Positions 35,829-44,983 of a stretch of 56,973 nucleotides of DNA are shown here, one piece after another (position 1 is the first letter of the stretch; every line of letters begins with the position of its first letter). The DNA is from Planctomycetota bacterium (lineage in GTDB: Bacteria; Planctomycetota; Planctomycetia; Planctomycetales; Planctomycetaceae): assembly GCA_030836185.1 (NCBI GenBank), contig JAURQH010000029.1:1-56973 (forward strand). Direction: 5' to 3'. The notes under the pieces were generated by a model. It did not search any database, was not told the DNA's origin, and saw nothing but the letters and a program-made list of their open reading frames with translations. Both the position numbers and the translations under genes were made by a program.

Positions 35829-36487
35829 ATTCAATCTGGCCTCAATCGCAAGAAACCATTCAGCTTCTGGCCGATGCCGAACAGGGGAACGACGAAGCTC
35901 GAAATCAGTTGATGGAACGTCATCGAGATTCTCTTCGTCAGATGGTCAATATGCGAATGGATCGCAAGTTAAAAACCCGCATTGATGCTTCCGACATCGT
36001 GCAGGATGTCTTGATTGAAGCCAATCGACGATTGGATGATTTTATTTCAGCCGACGGCATGCCGTTCCATTTGTGGTTAAGGCAGCTCGCCAAAGATCGC
36101 ATCATCGACATGCATCGCCGGCATCGGCGTGCCAGCAAACGCTCTGTCGATAAAGAACAGCGATTGAACGTCGGTGGTTTTGGTGATCGATCATCACTCG
36201 AACTGGCCGCACAATTGCGAGACCCCGAACTCACGCCCGCAGCAGCCACTTTACGAAACGAATTGGAAGAACGATTTCGAGCCGCCGTTGAAGAACTCAA
36301 TGAAGATGACCGTGACATTATCTTGATGAGGAATTTTGAGCATTTAAGTAACACCGAGGTTGCCGAAGCCCTGAATCTTTCTCAGCCGGCTGCCGGAATG
36401 CGATACTTGCGTGCTCTAAAACGGCTACGCAAGGTCTTGGGCGACGCGGAAATCGGCGACGATGAGATTGTCGATTCTGAAGGATGA
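35825..36487 (+). CDS. ECF-type RNA polymerase sigma factor
   Basis: The 220-residue protein has a sigma-70 region 2 (DASDIVQDVLIEANRRLDDF, then FHLWLRQLAKDRIIDMHRRH) and a region 4 helix-turn-helix (DRDIILMRNFEHLSNTEVAE, then LSQPAAGMRYLRALKRLRK). The long insert between them and the linked kinase gene resemble planctomycete ECF groups. The ATG at 35825 overlaps the preceding stop. A membrane Ser/Thr kinase gene follows 134 bp on, which in related groups controls the sigma factor instead of an anti-sigma factor; here this is inference. Confidence 0.9.
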   Translation: MNSIWPQSQETIQLLADAEQGNDEARNQLMERHRDSLRQMVNMRMDRKLKTRIDASDIVQDVLIEANRRLDDFISADGMPFHLWLRQLAKDRIIDMHRRHRRASKRSVDKEQRLNVGGFGDRSSLELAAQLRDPELTPAAATLRNELEERFRAAVEELNEDDRDIILMRNFEHLSNTEVAEALNLSQPAAGMRYLRALKRLRKVLGDAEIGDDEIVDSEG

Positions 36488-36497
36488 TGTTCTTTCC

Positions 36498-36518
36498 CGA
36501 AGTCGGCTGAGGACTTCG
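36498..36518 (+). other. Hairpin after the sigma-factor gene
   Basis: CGAAGTC (36498-36504) and GACTTCG (36512-36518) form a 7-bp stem with a 7-base loop. It is not followed by a T-run, so it is a weak attenuator or processing-site candidate between the sigma factor and the kinase genes. Confidence 0.4.
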
Positions 36519-36621
36519 ATCTTTGCCAATAAATACTGAGTATCGTTTTCAATATGACAAGCCTCGCTCGCTTGCACGAGCGGCTCAAAATTCATCTCCC
36601 TGGAAACCTTCCTGGCGAAAC

Positions 36622-38283
36622 ATGACAGAACCTCCTTCGATCTCCTCCCTTGACGACCGTGAGGAACAGCTTGCTGTTCTCGTCGATTTTGCATTGCAGC
36701 AATGGCAACTTGGGCACCGCCCTGATATTGATTCATTGACGAAAGCATGCCCGCACCTTGCTCAAGAATTACGAGAATTGCTTGCGACGGCAGAACTTGC
36801 CGAAGAGTTTGTCTCTGAAAAAACGATCCCGTCAGCGATTCAGACGAGTTACGAGTTCTCAAATCCGCCTTCTTCAGTGGGTGACTATGAACTACTGGAA
36901 GAAATTGGCCGGGGCGGAATGGGCATTGTCTACAAAGCTCGCCAGAAGACTCTCGACCGTTCGGTAGCCCTCAAGATGATTCTCGGCGGGATGGCCGCAA
37001 CCGATCAGGATCAACAACGGTTTCGACAAGAGGCGGAAGCCGTTGCTAAACTTGATCACCCGCACATTGTCCCCGTTCATGATGTGGGAGAGACGGAGGG
37101 ACAATTGTATTTCAGTATGAAATACATCGCTGGCCAGACACTTTCACAACTTTTGCAAGCAGGAGCTTTGCCCGTCAATGACGCCATTCGCATGATGATC
37201 TCGTTGTGCGATGCCATCGCAGAAGCTCACAAGCATGGCATCGTCCATCGTGATCTGAAACCCTCCAACATTTTGCTCGACGCGGAGAGAAAGCCATACA
37301 TCACGGATTTCGGACTCGCCAAGCAATTGGAATCTCAACATCTGACGCTGACCGAAACGGGAGCCATTCTGGGAACACCCGGTTACCTGTCTCCCGAACA
37401 AGCGTCTGCCGGCAGACTAGAAGTTTCCAAGCCGAGCGACATCTATAGCCTTGGGGCGTTACTGTACGCCATGCTGACCGGTTCACCTCCGTTTGAAGGG
37501 GCCACTCCCGTTCAGACCATCATGAAAGTCTTGGAGCAGGATCCGATTCCTCCTCGCGTCATCAATCCTGAAGTCGATCCCGATTTGCAACTGATCGTTA
37601 TGAAGTGTTTGCAGAAGCCTCAAGAACTTCGCTATCACACTGTCGAAGCGTTGCGCAAAGATCTTCTGGCCTGGCTCAATCATGATCCCATCTCTGCACG
37701 TTCCTCCCGCTTTCGGGACATCATGAATCGTGCGTTTCGTGAATCACCGAATGCCGTCATTTTGGAAAACTGGGGGTTGTTGTGGATGTGGCATTCGTTG
37801 GTGTTGATTGTGCTGTGCGTCATCACAAACGTCATGCAGTTTCAAGGGATCAAAAATCGTATTCCGTATGTGCTGTTGTGGACCGTGGGGGTCGGAGTTT
37901 GGGCCGCGTGTTTTTGGACTTTACGTCGGCGATCGGGTCCGATCACATTTGTCGAACGACAAATTGCCCATGTCTGGGCGGGAAGCATGGTCGCCAGCAC
38001 GATGTTATTTGCGGTCGAGTTGATGATCGGGATGGATGTTCTTGCGCTCTCACCAGTCTTGGGGCTAATTAGCGGGATGGTCTTTCTGATCAAGGCGGGG
38101 ATGTTGTCGGGACAGTTTTATCTGGAAGCGGCGGCTTTGTTTATCGTAGGGATCGTAATGGCGTGGTTAGAGACAACCCAACTTCCACAAGTCGGAATTC
38201 TACTGTTTGGTCTGGTTTCGGGAGGATGCTTTTTCTTTCCCGGTTGGCAGTATCACAAACAACGGGTGAGACGTATCCAATAA
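36622..38283 (+). CDS. Membrane Ser/Thr protein kinase (Hanks type)
   Basis: From ATG 36622 (MTEPPSISSLDDREEQ) the protein has 553 residues. The N-terminal 85 residues are helical. The kinase domain has a Gly loop (IGRGGMGIVYKA), Lys118 (VALKMI), the catalytic HRDLKPSN with Asp211, DFGLAK with Asp229, and the GTPGYLSPEQA activation segment. The last 190 residues hold about five membrane helices instead of a PASTA or TPR sensor. It lies downstream of an ECF sigma gene in the same direction. Planctomycetes use many such sigma-kinase pairs. Signal and substrates are unknown. Confidence 0.93.
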   Translation: MTEPPSISSLDDREEQLAVLVDFALQQWQLGHRPDIDSLTKACPHLAQELRELLATAELAEEFVSEKTIPSAIQTSYEFSNPPSSVGDYELLEEIGRGGMGIVYKARQKTLDRSVALKMILGGMAATDQDQQRFRQEAEAVAKLDHPHIVPVHDVGETEGQLYFSMKYIAGQTLSQLLQAGALPVNDAIRMMISLCDAIAEAHKHGIVHRDLKPSNILLDAERKPYITDFGLAKQLESQHLTLTETGAILGTPGYLSPEQASAGRLEVSKPSDIYSLGALLYAMLTGSPPFEGATPVQTIMKVLEQDPIPPRVINPEVDPDLQLIVMKCLQKPQELRYHTVEALRKDLLAWLNHDPISARSSRFRDIMNRAFRESPNAVILENWGLLWMWHSLVLIVLCVITNVMQFQGIKNRIPYVLLWTVGVGVWAACFWTLRRRSGPITFVERQIAHVWAGSMVASTMLFAVELMIGMDVLALSPVLGLISGMVFLIKAGMLSGQFYLEAAALFIVGIVMAWLETTQLPQVGILLFGLVSGGCFFFPGWQYHKQRVRRIQ

Positions 38284-38290
38284 TCTACGG

Positions 38291-38839
38291 TCAGATCCAG
38301 GGCTGCACAATTTCGAGAATTTCATCTGACTCCAATGTTTCGTGAGCAACCAGATGATCGGCTAACGTGGCAATGATTTGCCAATAATCGTCTCGGCTAA
38401 GTAAACGATAGAGTTCGACCGAAACTTGCTCCAGATACTGCAACCGTTTTTGCTCGTCAGCCAGAAATGTTCTGGCTGATTCCCAGGCGAGTTTCCAGTC
38501 GCTCGACCATTCTGCAACTGCCGCAGGATGGTAAGGTTCACCAGAATGGATCATTTCCGCCACTGGTCCTGCGAGTGAAATCAAAACATTCTTTTCATGA
38601 AACTCCTTCTCGGTGAATTGGCCTGCTGGCCACTCGATCTGCACGTCGGCATATCGCTGAGGACCGTCATCCCAATCCGGGTCAACGGTCATCGAATGCA
38701 CACGGGCTCCGACATGCAAGGCCATAAAAGCATGTCCGGATTCGTGATAAGCGGAGAGATCGGACACTGATTTGGTTATTTCTCGTTCAGGATTGCCTTT
38801 ATTTTTGACCAGTTTAGAACTTCTCAGCGAACGACCCAA
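38291..38839 (-). CDS. Stand-alone FtsH/M41-type peptidase domain protein
   Basis: The 182-residue protein shows the zinc motif His32-Glu-Ser-Gly-His36 (SAYHESGHAFMALHVGARV), the segment SLAGPVAEMI in place of the FtsH GGRAAEEI region, and SSDWKLAWESARTFL. The last aligns with the Asp-containing third-ligand helix of M41 peptidases. The AAA+ ATPase domain and membrane helices of FtsH are missing. It therefore resembles an M41 domain used alone, perhaps as an ATP-independent protease or an inactive binder. It converges on the kinase gene with 7 bp between stops. Confidence 0.75.
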   Translation of the reverse strand: MGRSLRSSKLVKNKGNPEREITKSVSDLSAYHESGHAFMALHVGARVHSMTVDPDWDDGPQRYADVQIEWPAGQFTEKEFHEKNVLISLAGPVAEMIHSGEPYHPAAVAEWSSDWKLAWESARTFLADEQKRLQYLEQVSVELYRLLSRDDYWQIIATLADHLVAHETLESDEILEIVQPWI

Positions 38840-38927
38840 CTTCCACTTCCCTTAAATCCAAAAATCCGCATAATTTACGGCTTCGCACGGAAGCGATTCT
38901 CTTTCATAGATATTCACGGACCGAATT

Positions 38928-40388
38928 TTGTCTTCATTCTCTTCATGTCAACCCGATCAAATCTCATTTCACCTCCGTCTTTGGAAACAGACCGGGCGCA
39001 GCGAGCATGTGCATCTGATCGGAATCGCCGGAACGGGAATGCGTGCGTTGGCGGAATACCTGCATGAAACAGGATGTTCGATCAGCGGCTCTGACAGTGG
39101 GACATGTCCTCAATCATTCGCCGACAAAGGTTGGTCGGTTCAACAAGGACATTCGGCAGAAGAAATTGACGACACGACGGATTTGGTCATTTTCAGTCCC
39201 GCCATCCCGGAAGATAATCCGGCACGAATCGCGACTGTTGAGCGTGGCTTGCCCATCCTCAGTTATATCGATGTTCTGGCAGCGATGTCGGAAGAAGCCG
39301 AAACATTTTGTGTCGCCGGGACGCATGGAAAAAGCACGACTGCAGCAATGTTGGCACATTTGATGGATGACGCGAATGATCGCTGCGGAGCGGTCATCGG
39401 TGCTGAATCGATATTGCGAGCAGCAAGTGGATGGTGTGGAGACAGTGATCGGCTCGTTCTAGAAAGTTGCGAATATCGAAAACACTTCCTACAACTCAAT
39501 GCCAATCATGCCATCATTACTGGCATCGAACGCGATCATCTCGATTGTTACCCCGAATTGAGTGATTCGATTGAGGCATTTGCAGAATTCACAGCCAAGA
39601 TCCCAAAAGATGGAAAGCTGATCATTCCGAGTGATTCGGAAGCGGTCTGGCAGACCATTCGGCAGACACCCGCCCACGTCATTACATTTGGAGTTGATTG
39701 CCCGGCAGACTGGCAAGCGAAAGAACTTCGTATCGATTCCAGCGGCACCAGTTTTCAACTTTTTCATCACGCAAAACACTGGGGGCAAGTGAAACTCAGT
39801 ATTCCAGGACGGCACAACATCGCCAATGCTTTAGCGGCAATCGCTTTGGCGGCAGAGTTGGGGACGCCCGTGAGTCGCCTGATTGATCGAGCGAGTACGT
39901 TTGCCGGTATCGGGCGACGGTTGGAAGTGATTGCCCAGAATGAGAAATATGTCTTGTTAGACGATTACGCCCACCATCCTACGGCAGTCAGAACAGTTTT
40001 GGAGACAATTCGCCAGACGTATCCAAATCGCCGCATTCGTTGTCTGTTTCAGCCTCACCAGATTTCTCGCACAGAAAAGCTGTTTGACGATTTTGTGGAA
40101 AGTTTACAACTGGCGGATGATCTGATCATTCCCCCCGTCTTTGCAGCCCGAGAAGGGGACCAAATGCGGGCAGTCGAGTGTTCTTTGCATTTGGCGGCAG
40201 AATGTCATTCTCGGGGAGTTCCCGCTTTGGCGGTAGGGTCTCTTGACCAGATCGTCTCGACTATGGAGACTACAGCATCTATTGGTGATATTATTTTGAC
40301 CGTTGGTGCTGGCGATATTCATCGGATACATCATGAGCTCATTGGACGACTTTTCCGACATTCTGAAAGTGGACGAACCGCTGGCTGA
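38928..40388 (+). CDS. murC: UDP-N-acetylmuramate-L-alanine ligase
   Basis: The 486-residue protein has the Mur ligase layout: N-terminal UDP-binding VHLIGIAGTGMRALAEYL, ATP loop GTHGKST (131-137), LESCEYRKHFL, and the C-terminal LLDDYAHHPTAV and FQPHQISRT. It adds L-Ala to UDP-MurNAc in the cytosol. The only start that covers the frame is TTG 38928; no ATG lies in frame before the conserved region, and GTG at 39009 would cut into it. The gene overlaps murB by 56 bp. Confidence 0.93.
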   Translation: MSSFSSCQPDQISFHLRLWKQTGRSEHVHLIGIAGTGMRALAEYLHETGCSISGSDSGTCPQSFADKGWSVQQGHSAEEIDDTTDLVIFSPAIPEDNPARIATVERGLPILSYIDVLAAMSEEAETFCVAGTHGKSTTAAMLAHLMDDANDRCGAVIGAESILRAASGWCGDSDRLVLESCEYRKHFLQLNANHAIITGIERDHLDCYPELSDSIEAFAEFTAKIPKDGKLIIPSDSEAVWQTIRQTPAHVITFGVDCPADWQAKELRIDSSGTSFQLFHHAKHWGQVKLSIPGRHNIANALAAIALAAELGTPVSRLIDRASTFAGIGRRLEVIAQNEKYVLLDDYAHHPTAVRTVLETIRQTYPNRRIRCLFQPHQISRTEKLFDDFVESLQLADDLIIPPVFAAREGDQMRAVECSLHLAAECHSRGVPALAVGSLDQIVSTMETTASIGDIILTVGAGDIHRIHHELIGRLFRHSESGRTAG

Positions 40389-41211
40389 CTATACTTGGCT
40401 GAAAGTCGGGGGACCTGCCCAGTATTTGGCGGATCCACAGTCTGTCGAACAACTTCAATCTTTGGTGACTCGCTGTCACGAGTTGGATGTCCCCGTACGT
40501 TTATTGGGCGGAGGCTCGAATCTTCTAGTCCGGGATGATGGTGTCTCGGGTGTTGTCATTCAATTGTCGGCTCCTTGTTTCTCTGAGATCTCCTTGGAAG
40601 GAACAGTTGTCACTGCCAGCGGGGGAGCGTTGCTGAGCAACCTCATTTCTGAAAGTGTCAAAGCCGGTTTGGGTGGTCTGGAAGTTCTCACGGGAATTCC
40701 GGGAACGGTGGGAGGGGCATTGCACGGAAATGCGGGAGGCCGTGGTGGCGATATCGGGCCACTCGTGAAATCCGTCATCGTCCTCACAGCCAAAGGAGAA
40801 ATCTTCACTCGGAAAGAAGACGAACTCTCTTTTGAATATCGTAAGAGCAGTGTCAATGAGTTGGTTGTGTTGAAGGCAGAATTCGAGCTCCAAGAAGTCG
40901 ATACCGATGAATTGACGCAACGGATTCGTAAACTGTGGATCACAAAACGTTCGACGCAGCCCTTGTCTCATCAATCGGCGGGTTGCATTTTCAAAAATCC
41001 ACGCGGTTTAAGCGCCGGTGCGTTGATCGAACAGGCTGGCCTTAAAGGAACTCAGGTGGGAGGGGCAGAGATCAGTGATCGCCATGCGAACTTTATTGTC
41101 ACGAATGAGAAGGCAACCGCCGACGATGTGCTCCGGCTCATCGAATTGATTCAGACAAAGGTTTCAGATCGATTTGGTGTCGATCTGGAGACAGAAATCA
41201 ACATCTGGTAG
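40333..41211 (+). CDS. murB: UDP-N-acetylenolpyruvoylglucosamine reductase
   Basis: From ATG 40333 the protein has 292 residues and the FAD-binding motifs of MurB: TWLKVGGPAQYL, LGGGSNLLV (58-66) and GIPGTVGGALHGNAGGRGGD. The active-site segment reads HQSAGCIFKNP. Most MurB proteins carry a catalytic Ser where Cys218 lies here, so the proton donor may be Cys. The enzyme reduces enolpyruvyl-UDP-GlcNAc to UDP-MurNAc with NADPH. It starts inside murC and is 47 bp upstream of ddl. Confidence 0.93.
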   Translation: MSSLDDFSDILKVDEPLADYTWLKVGGPAQYLADPQSVEQLQSLVTRCHELDVPVRLLGGGSNLLVRDDGVSGVVIQLSAPCFSEISLEGTVVTASGGALLSNLISESVKAGLGGLEVLTGIPGTVGGALHGNAGGRGGDIGPLVKSVIVLTAKGEIFTRKEDELSFEYRKSSVNELVVLKAEFELQEVDTDELTQRIRKLWITKRSTQPLSHQSAGCIFKNPRGLSAGALIEQAGLKGTQVGGAEISDRHANFIVTNEKATADDVLRLIELIQTKVSDRFGVDLETEINIW

Positions 41212-41258
41212 ACTTCGCAGAATTACGGAACTGACTCGACGCGCAAGGAGGCCCGTCC

Positions 41259-42227
41259 ATGACCGAATCATCTTCTCTTTTCACGACTCCATTGCGAGTA
41301 TTATTACTTGCCGGAGGCCCTTCGGCAGAACGCGAAATCAGTTTTGCTTCGGGAGCCGCGGTCGCCTCGGCGCTGAGAAGTCGCGGTCATGTTGTCACCG
41401 AGTATGATCCCAAAGACGGTTCGCTCGACGGTCTCGATCCTGATCAATTTGATGTCGCTTTTATCGCCCTGCATGGCACATTTGGTGAAGATGGCCAAGT
41501 TCAGCATTTGCTCGAAGAACTTGGTTTACCGTTTACGGGAAGCCATTCGAAAGCGAGTCGCGTGGCCATCCGCAAAATAGCCACCAAAGAATCATTAACC
41601 GCCCATTCTTTACCGACTCCTGATTTCACCCCCATCCATCCGAGCGAATCGGCAGAAGCCATCCGCAAGAAAGCCGCCACATTCGGCTACCCTTTGGTGA
41701 TCAAACCGAATGCCGAAGGCAGCAGCTTGGGTGTCACAATTGTTCCCAGTTCACTCGAACTTCCCGCTGCTCTTGCACGGTGTTTTCATTATGGTCCCGA
41801 AGGGCTCATGGAAAACTGCATCAACGGCCAAGAATGGACGGTCGGGTTGATCGATGAAGTGGTTCTTCCACCCGTGCAAATTGTCTCGGCCCGAGAGTTT
41901 TACGATTTCGAAGCCAAATACGCCTCGGACGAAACACAGTATCTGTTCGAGACCGAGACACCAACGGTGGTGTTAGAGACCATGCAGCAAATTGCCATCG
42001 AGGCATGTTCGGCAATCGGAACGCAAGGAATTGTTCGTGTCGACTTTCGACTTGATCGATTCGGACAACCCTGGGTCTTGGAATTGAATACGATTCCCGG
42101 CATGACGTCACATAGCCTGATTCCAAAAGCAGCTGCTCGAATGGGGATCGACTTTGAAGAAGTGTGCGAACGAGCATTGCAATCGGCTCTAAACCATCAT
42201 CATGCCGAAGTACGACCTGCTGCCTGA
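41259..42227 (+). CDS. ddl: D-alanine-D-alanine ligase
   Basis: The 322-residue ATP-grasp enzyme makes the D-Ala-D-Ala end of the peptidoglycan stem peptide. Motifs present: LLAGGPSAEREISFASG, ALHGTFGEDGQVQ, FTGSHSKASR, YPLVIKPNAEGSSLGV, WVLELNTIPGMT and HSLIPKAAA. AAGGAGG about 8 bases before ATG 41259 is the clearest ribosome site in this group. It is the third gene of murC-murB-ddl. The usual next genes ftsQ, ftsA and ftsZ are absent; a convergent helicase gene follows instead. Confidence 0.95.
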   Translation: MTESSSLFTTPLRVLLLAGGPSAEREISFASGAAVASALRSRGHVVTEYDPKDGSLDGLDPDQFDVAFIALHGTFGEDGQVQHLLEELGLPFTGSHSKASRVAIRKIATKESLTAHSLPTPDFTPIHPSESAEAIRKKAATFGYPLVIKPNAEGSSLGVTIVPSSLELPAALARCFHYGPEGLMENCINGQEWTVGLIDEVVLPPVQIVSAREFYDFEAKYASDETQYLFETETPTVVLETMQQIAIEACSAIGTQGIVRVDFRLDRFGQPWVLELNTIPGMTSHSLIPKAAARMGIDFEEVCERALQSALNHHHAEVRPAA

Positions 42228-42241
42228 TATTCTGGACCAAC

Positions 42242-44101
42242 TCAGGCGGCGTGTTTGCTATCATCCAGGCCTTCGGATTTTTCAGGTCCGATTTTCTTCG
42301 TTCCCTTACCGGCCTTGGCTTTAAGATCGAACAAGCCGAAGATTTCCGATGCATTCATACTGAGTGACTCTGTCGAGGTGTCTCCGTCACCGAGAATCGC
42401 TTTGAAGAGTTCACGTTTTTGTTGCAGAACCAGATCAATCCGCTCTTCGACGGTGTCCTTACATATATACTTTGTCACGATCACAGGACTCTTCTGTCCG
42501 ATGCGGTGAGCGCGGTTAATCGCCTGATCTTCAACAGCGGGGTTCCACCAGCGATCATACAAGAAGACGTATCCAGCAAATTGAAGATTCAATCCGACGG
42601 CTCCGGTTCCGTAACTCATCAGTAGCAAGTTGGAGCTGGGATCATTTTCGAACTGATCGAGAATCGGTTCTCGTTTCTTGGTGGGAACGCCGCCGTGATA
42701 AATCAGCGTCCCGGCTTCGGGCACGCGCTTCGTCATTTCGTCTTTGATCCAGTCGAGAGTTTTTGTCCATTGACTGAACAGGATGGCTTTGCCTCCCGAG
42801 GCGGCGATTTCTTCCATCTCGGCTGCCAAACGATCCATTTTGGCCGATTCACCCGTCAGTGGGTCGTAGTTGGAGATTTGTTTGAGACGCAGAACCAATT
42901 CAAAGACGTGTTGAATGGAAATCGATTCTCCCATGTCGTTCAATTGGATGACGCCTTCTTTTTCAGCCGTCTTGTAAGCATGTTCCTGAGCAGGTAAGAG
43001 CTCCAGATGTTCGTCACGATCCAAGCGAGGGGGAAGGTCGGTCATGACCAAATCTTTGGTTCGTCGTAAAACATACACTTCCGAGAGTTTCTGCAACTGC
43101 CTTAAATCGGGAGTTCCTCTCGGTGGGACAATCTCCATAAATTCAAACAGCGACACCATCTCTTCCGGGCGGTTCTCTATTGGTGTCCCGGTCAGTGCCC
43201 AACTTCGTTTTCGACTGATGTCTTTGGTCACTTCGGAGGTTCGCGAATTGCGGTTTTTGATGCGTTGTGCTTCGTCGAGGATGAGGAGATCGAATTCGGG
43301 GCGATCATCTTCGTGCATGTTGTCGAAGTCGCGGACCATCGATTCGTAGTTGCAAATCAAAATCGGATTGCCGGGCATTTTCCACAACATATTGCGACGG
43401 TTCGTATCTCCCTCAACCGTCACGATGGGAAGTTCTTCCGCCCACAGTTTGAACTCGCGTTGCCAGTTCGGAATCAGAGGTTTCGGACAAGCCAACAACA
43501 CACGACGCACGCGGCCGCTGCGCAACAGCAGTCGTAAAGCGGTGATGGTCTGCATCGTCTTGCCGAGTCCCATTTCATCGGCCAGCAAGGCAGACTTCTG
43601 AGCAAACAGCCAAGCGATCCCTTCATATTGATAAGGGAACGGCTCAAACGGCATGATCAGTTCTTGACCCGACAACCAAGTTTGCAGCGGTGGTTGCAGG
43701 ACATAGAAAAGTCGGTCTTCCAGCGACAGAGCATCTTCGGGCGCCTTGAGTCGCGTCGGTTTTTTCTTGGACGCGTCACCCTTGGCTTTGGGGGGCTTCA
43801 GAGTTTTTAGTTTTGGCTTGTCGTCATCGTCCTCTTTTTTGGGAGGAAGAAACTCCATGCCGTCAGGGAAAGTCAGGCGAAACACTTTCACCTTCTGCCA
43901 ATGTGGTTTCCACGCAGGTACAAACGGTGCCTTACCAAGCATGGGGACAGATTGTGTTTCGACGGATGGCCAGCGGTGCAACGCCGCATTCATACCAGCC
44001 ATGTGGAGGTCAGTCGGAATACCGAGCGGAACCTGAGCACAGTCGGGGTTCGAGAGAATCTCGTCGGGACGCGAATCGGATTGTCCGAACTCGTCGGTCA
44101 C
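42242..44101 (-). CDS. SNF2 family DNA-dependent ATPase/helicase
   Basis: The 619-residue protein starts at GTG 44101. About 120 N-terminal residues include a Lys/Asp-rich stretch. The SNF2 motor follows with Walker [12 protein letters not shown] (Lys181), DEAQ box ([12 protein letters not shown]), [25 protein letters not shown] and motif [13 protein letters not shown]. It likely remodels DNA-protein complexes. The short accessory regions distinguish it from RapA. Its first four bases overlap the stop of the upstream gene, so the two are translationally coupled and probably act together. Confidence 0.92.
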   Translation of the reverse strand: MTDEFGQSDSRPDEILSNPDCAQVPLGIPTDLHMAGMNAALHRWPSVETQSVPMLGKAPFVPAWKPHWQKVKVFRLTFPDGMEFLPPKKEDDDDKPKLKTLKPPKAKGDASKKKPTRLKAPEDALSLEDRLFYVLQPPLQTWLSGQELIMPFEPFPYQYEGIAWLFAQKSALLADEMGLGKTMQTITALRLLLRSGRVRRVLLACPKPLIPNWQREFKLWAEELPIVTVEGDTNRRNMLWKMPGNPILICNYESMVRDFDNMHEDDRPEFDLLILDEAQRIKNRNSRTSEVTKDISRKRSWALTGTPIENRPEEMVSLFEFMEIVPPRGTPDLRQLQKLSEVYVLRRTKDLVMTDLPPRLDRDEHLELLPAQEHAYKTAEKEGVIQLNDMGESISIQHVFELVLRLKQISNYDPLTGESAKMDRLAAEMEEIAASGGKAILFSQWTKTLDWIKDEMTKRVPEAGTLIYHGGVPTKKREPILDQFENDPSSNLLLMSYGTGAVGLNLQFAGYVFLYDRWWNPAVEDQAINRAHRIGQKSPVIVTKYICKDTVEERIDLVLQQKRELFKAILGDGDTSTESLSMNASEIFGLFDLKAKAGKGTKKIGPEKSEGLDDSKHAA

Positions 44102-44628
44102 CTGACTCCCCCCGGATTGAGAACTTCTTGGAGAGCTTCTCGGACGCGCTCAAATGGTTCTTCGAGATCGGCTTGTTCTGTCAACAAATGAGATCGCTTG
44201 AGAATTGATCCGCGATCAGTCTCGTGAGCATGATGCAATCGCAAATGTTGCCGACCGAGCGTGAGTGGTTCTTCCTCCGGTCCACCGACCAGAACGGGAA
44301 CTTTGGATTCGACCGACAAACAGGCAACCGGTTTGTCGATCAACTCTCGCAGACCGAGCAAGTCATCATCTTCGACAAGCAAGACGTCGGGTTTGACATC
44401 GGCACGTTCGAAGAGTGTCTTGCCAATTAACTCGGTCATCACGAACGGCTTGAGTGTTGGACCGTAAAGAATTTTTTGTGTGGAATTCGGGCGAACCGGA
44501 GTCGTACATTGAAACTCCAGTGGACGACCGAGGTGGTTGGTGATCAATAACCCACCGACGAAACAGTCGTTCGATTGTTCGATGGTGGTTAAGAAACCGA
44601 GGCGAAGTGTTTCCCGCGAAGCTGTCAC
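44098..44628 (-). CDS. Conserved planctomycete hypothetical coupled to SNF2 helicase
   Basis: From GTG 44628 the product has 176 residues and starts [28 protein letters not shown] about 8 bases upstream supports this start over an upstream ATG. Conserved-looking segments are [39 protein letters not shown] and [21 protein letters not shown] recall similar proteins in planctomycetes but know no function. The 4-bp overlap with the helicase gene suggests a functional pair. Confidence 0.78.
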   Translation of the reverse strand: MTASRETLRLGFLTTIEQSNDCFVGGLLITNHLGRPLEFQCTTPVRPNSTQKILYGPTLKPFVMTELIGKTLFERADVKPDVLLVEDDDLLGLRELIDKPVACLSVESKVPVLVGGPEEEPLTLGRQHLRLHHAHETDRGSILKRSHLLTEQADLEEPFERVREALQEVLNPGGVR

Positions 44629-44983
44629 AGAGTGGGCTCTCCTTCGGCAGAAAATCAAGAAATGGCTGTCGATGGAAACATCTGTTCGACAGCTTGGGAA
44701 TATGGGGTAACCCCCAAAAGTTAATCGTCCGCTCGTCCGCAGGACTTGAACGATGAGGCAAGATCCCCGGCTGTTCGGAAAGAATCGTCTCGCCGGGAAC
44801 CTCCCAATCGGTAAATTGAATCGATTTGAGGAAAAATCGGCAGAATTCTGAAAATCCTGTTCCCATAGATAGATCCTAAAACTCCGGTTCGGTGAAATAG
44901 ATTGAGAAATTCGTTACCCTGAAGAGTTCCCCAATTTCTCATTCGTTCAGAAACATCTGAGCACCATCGACGGAGAAACAACT

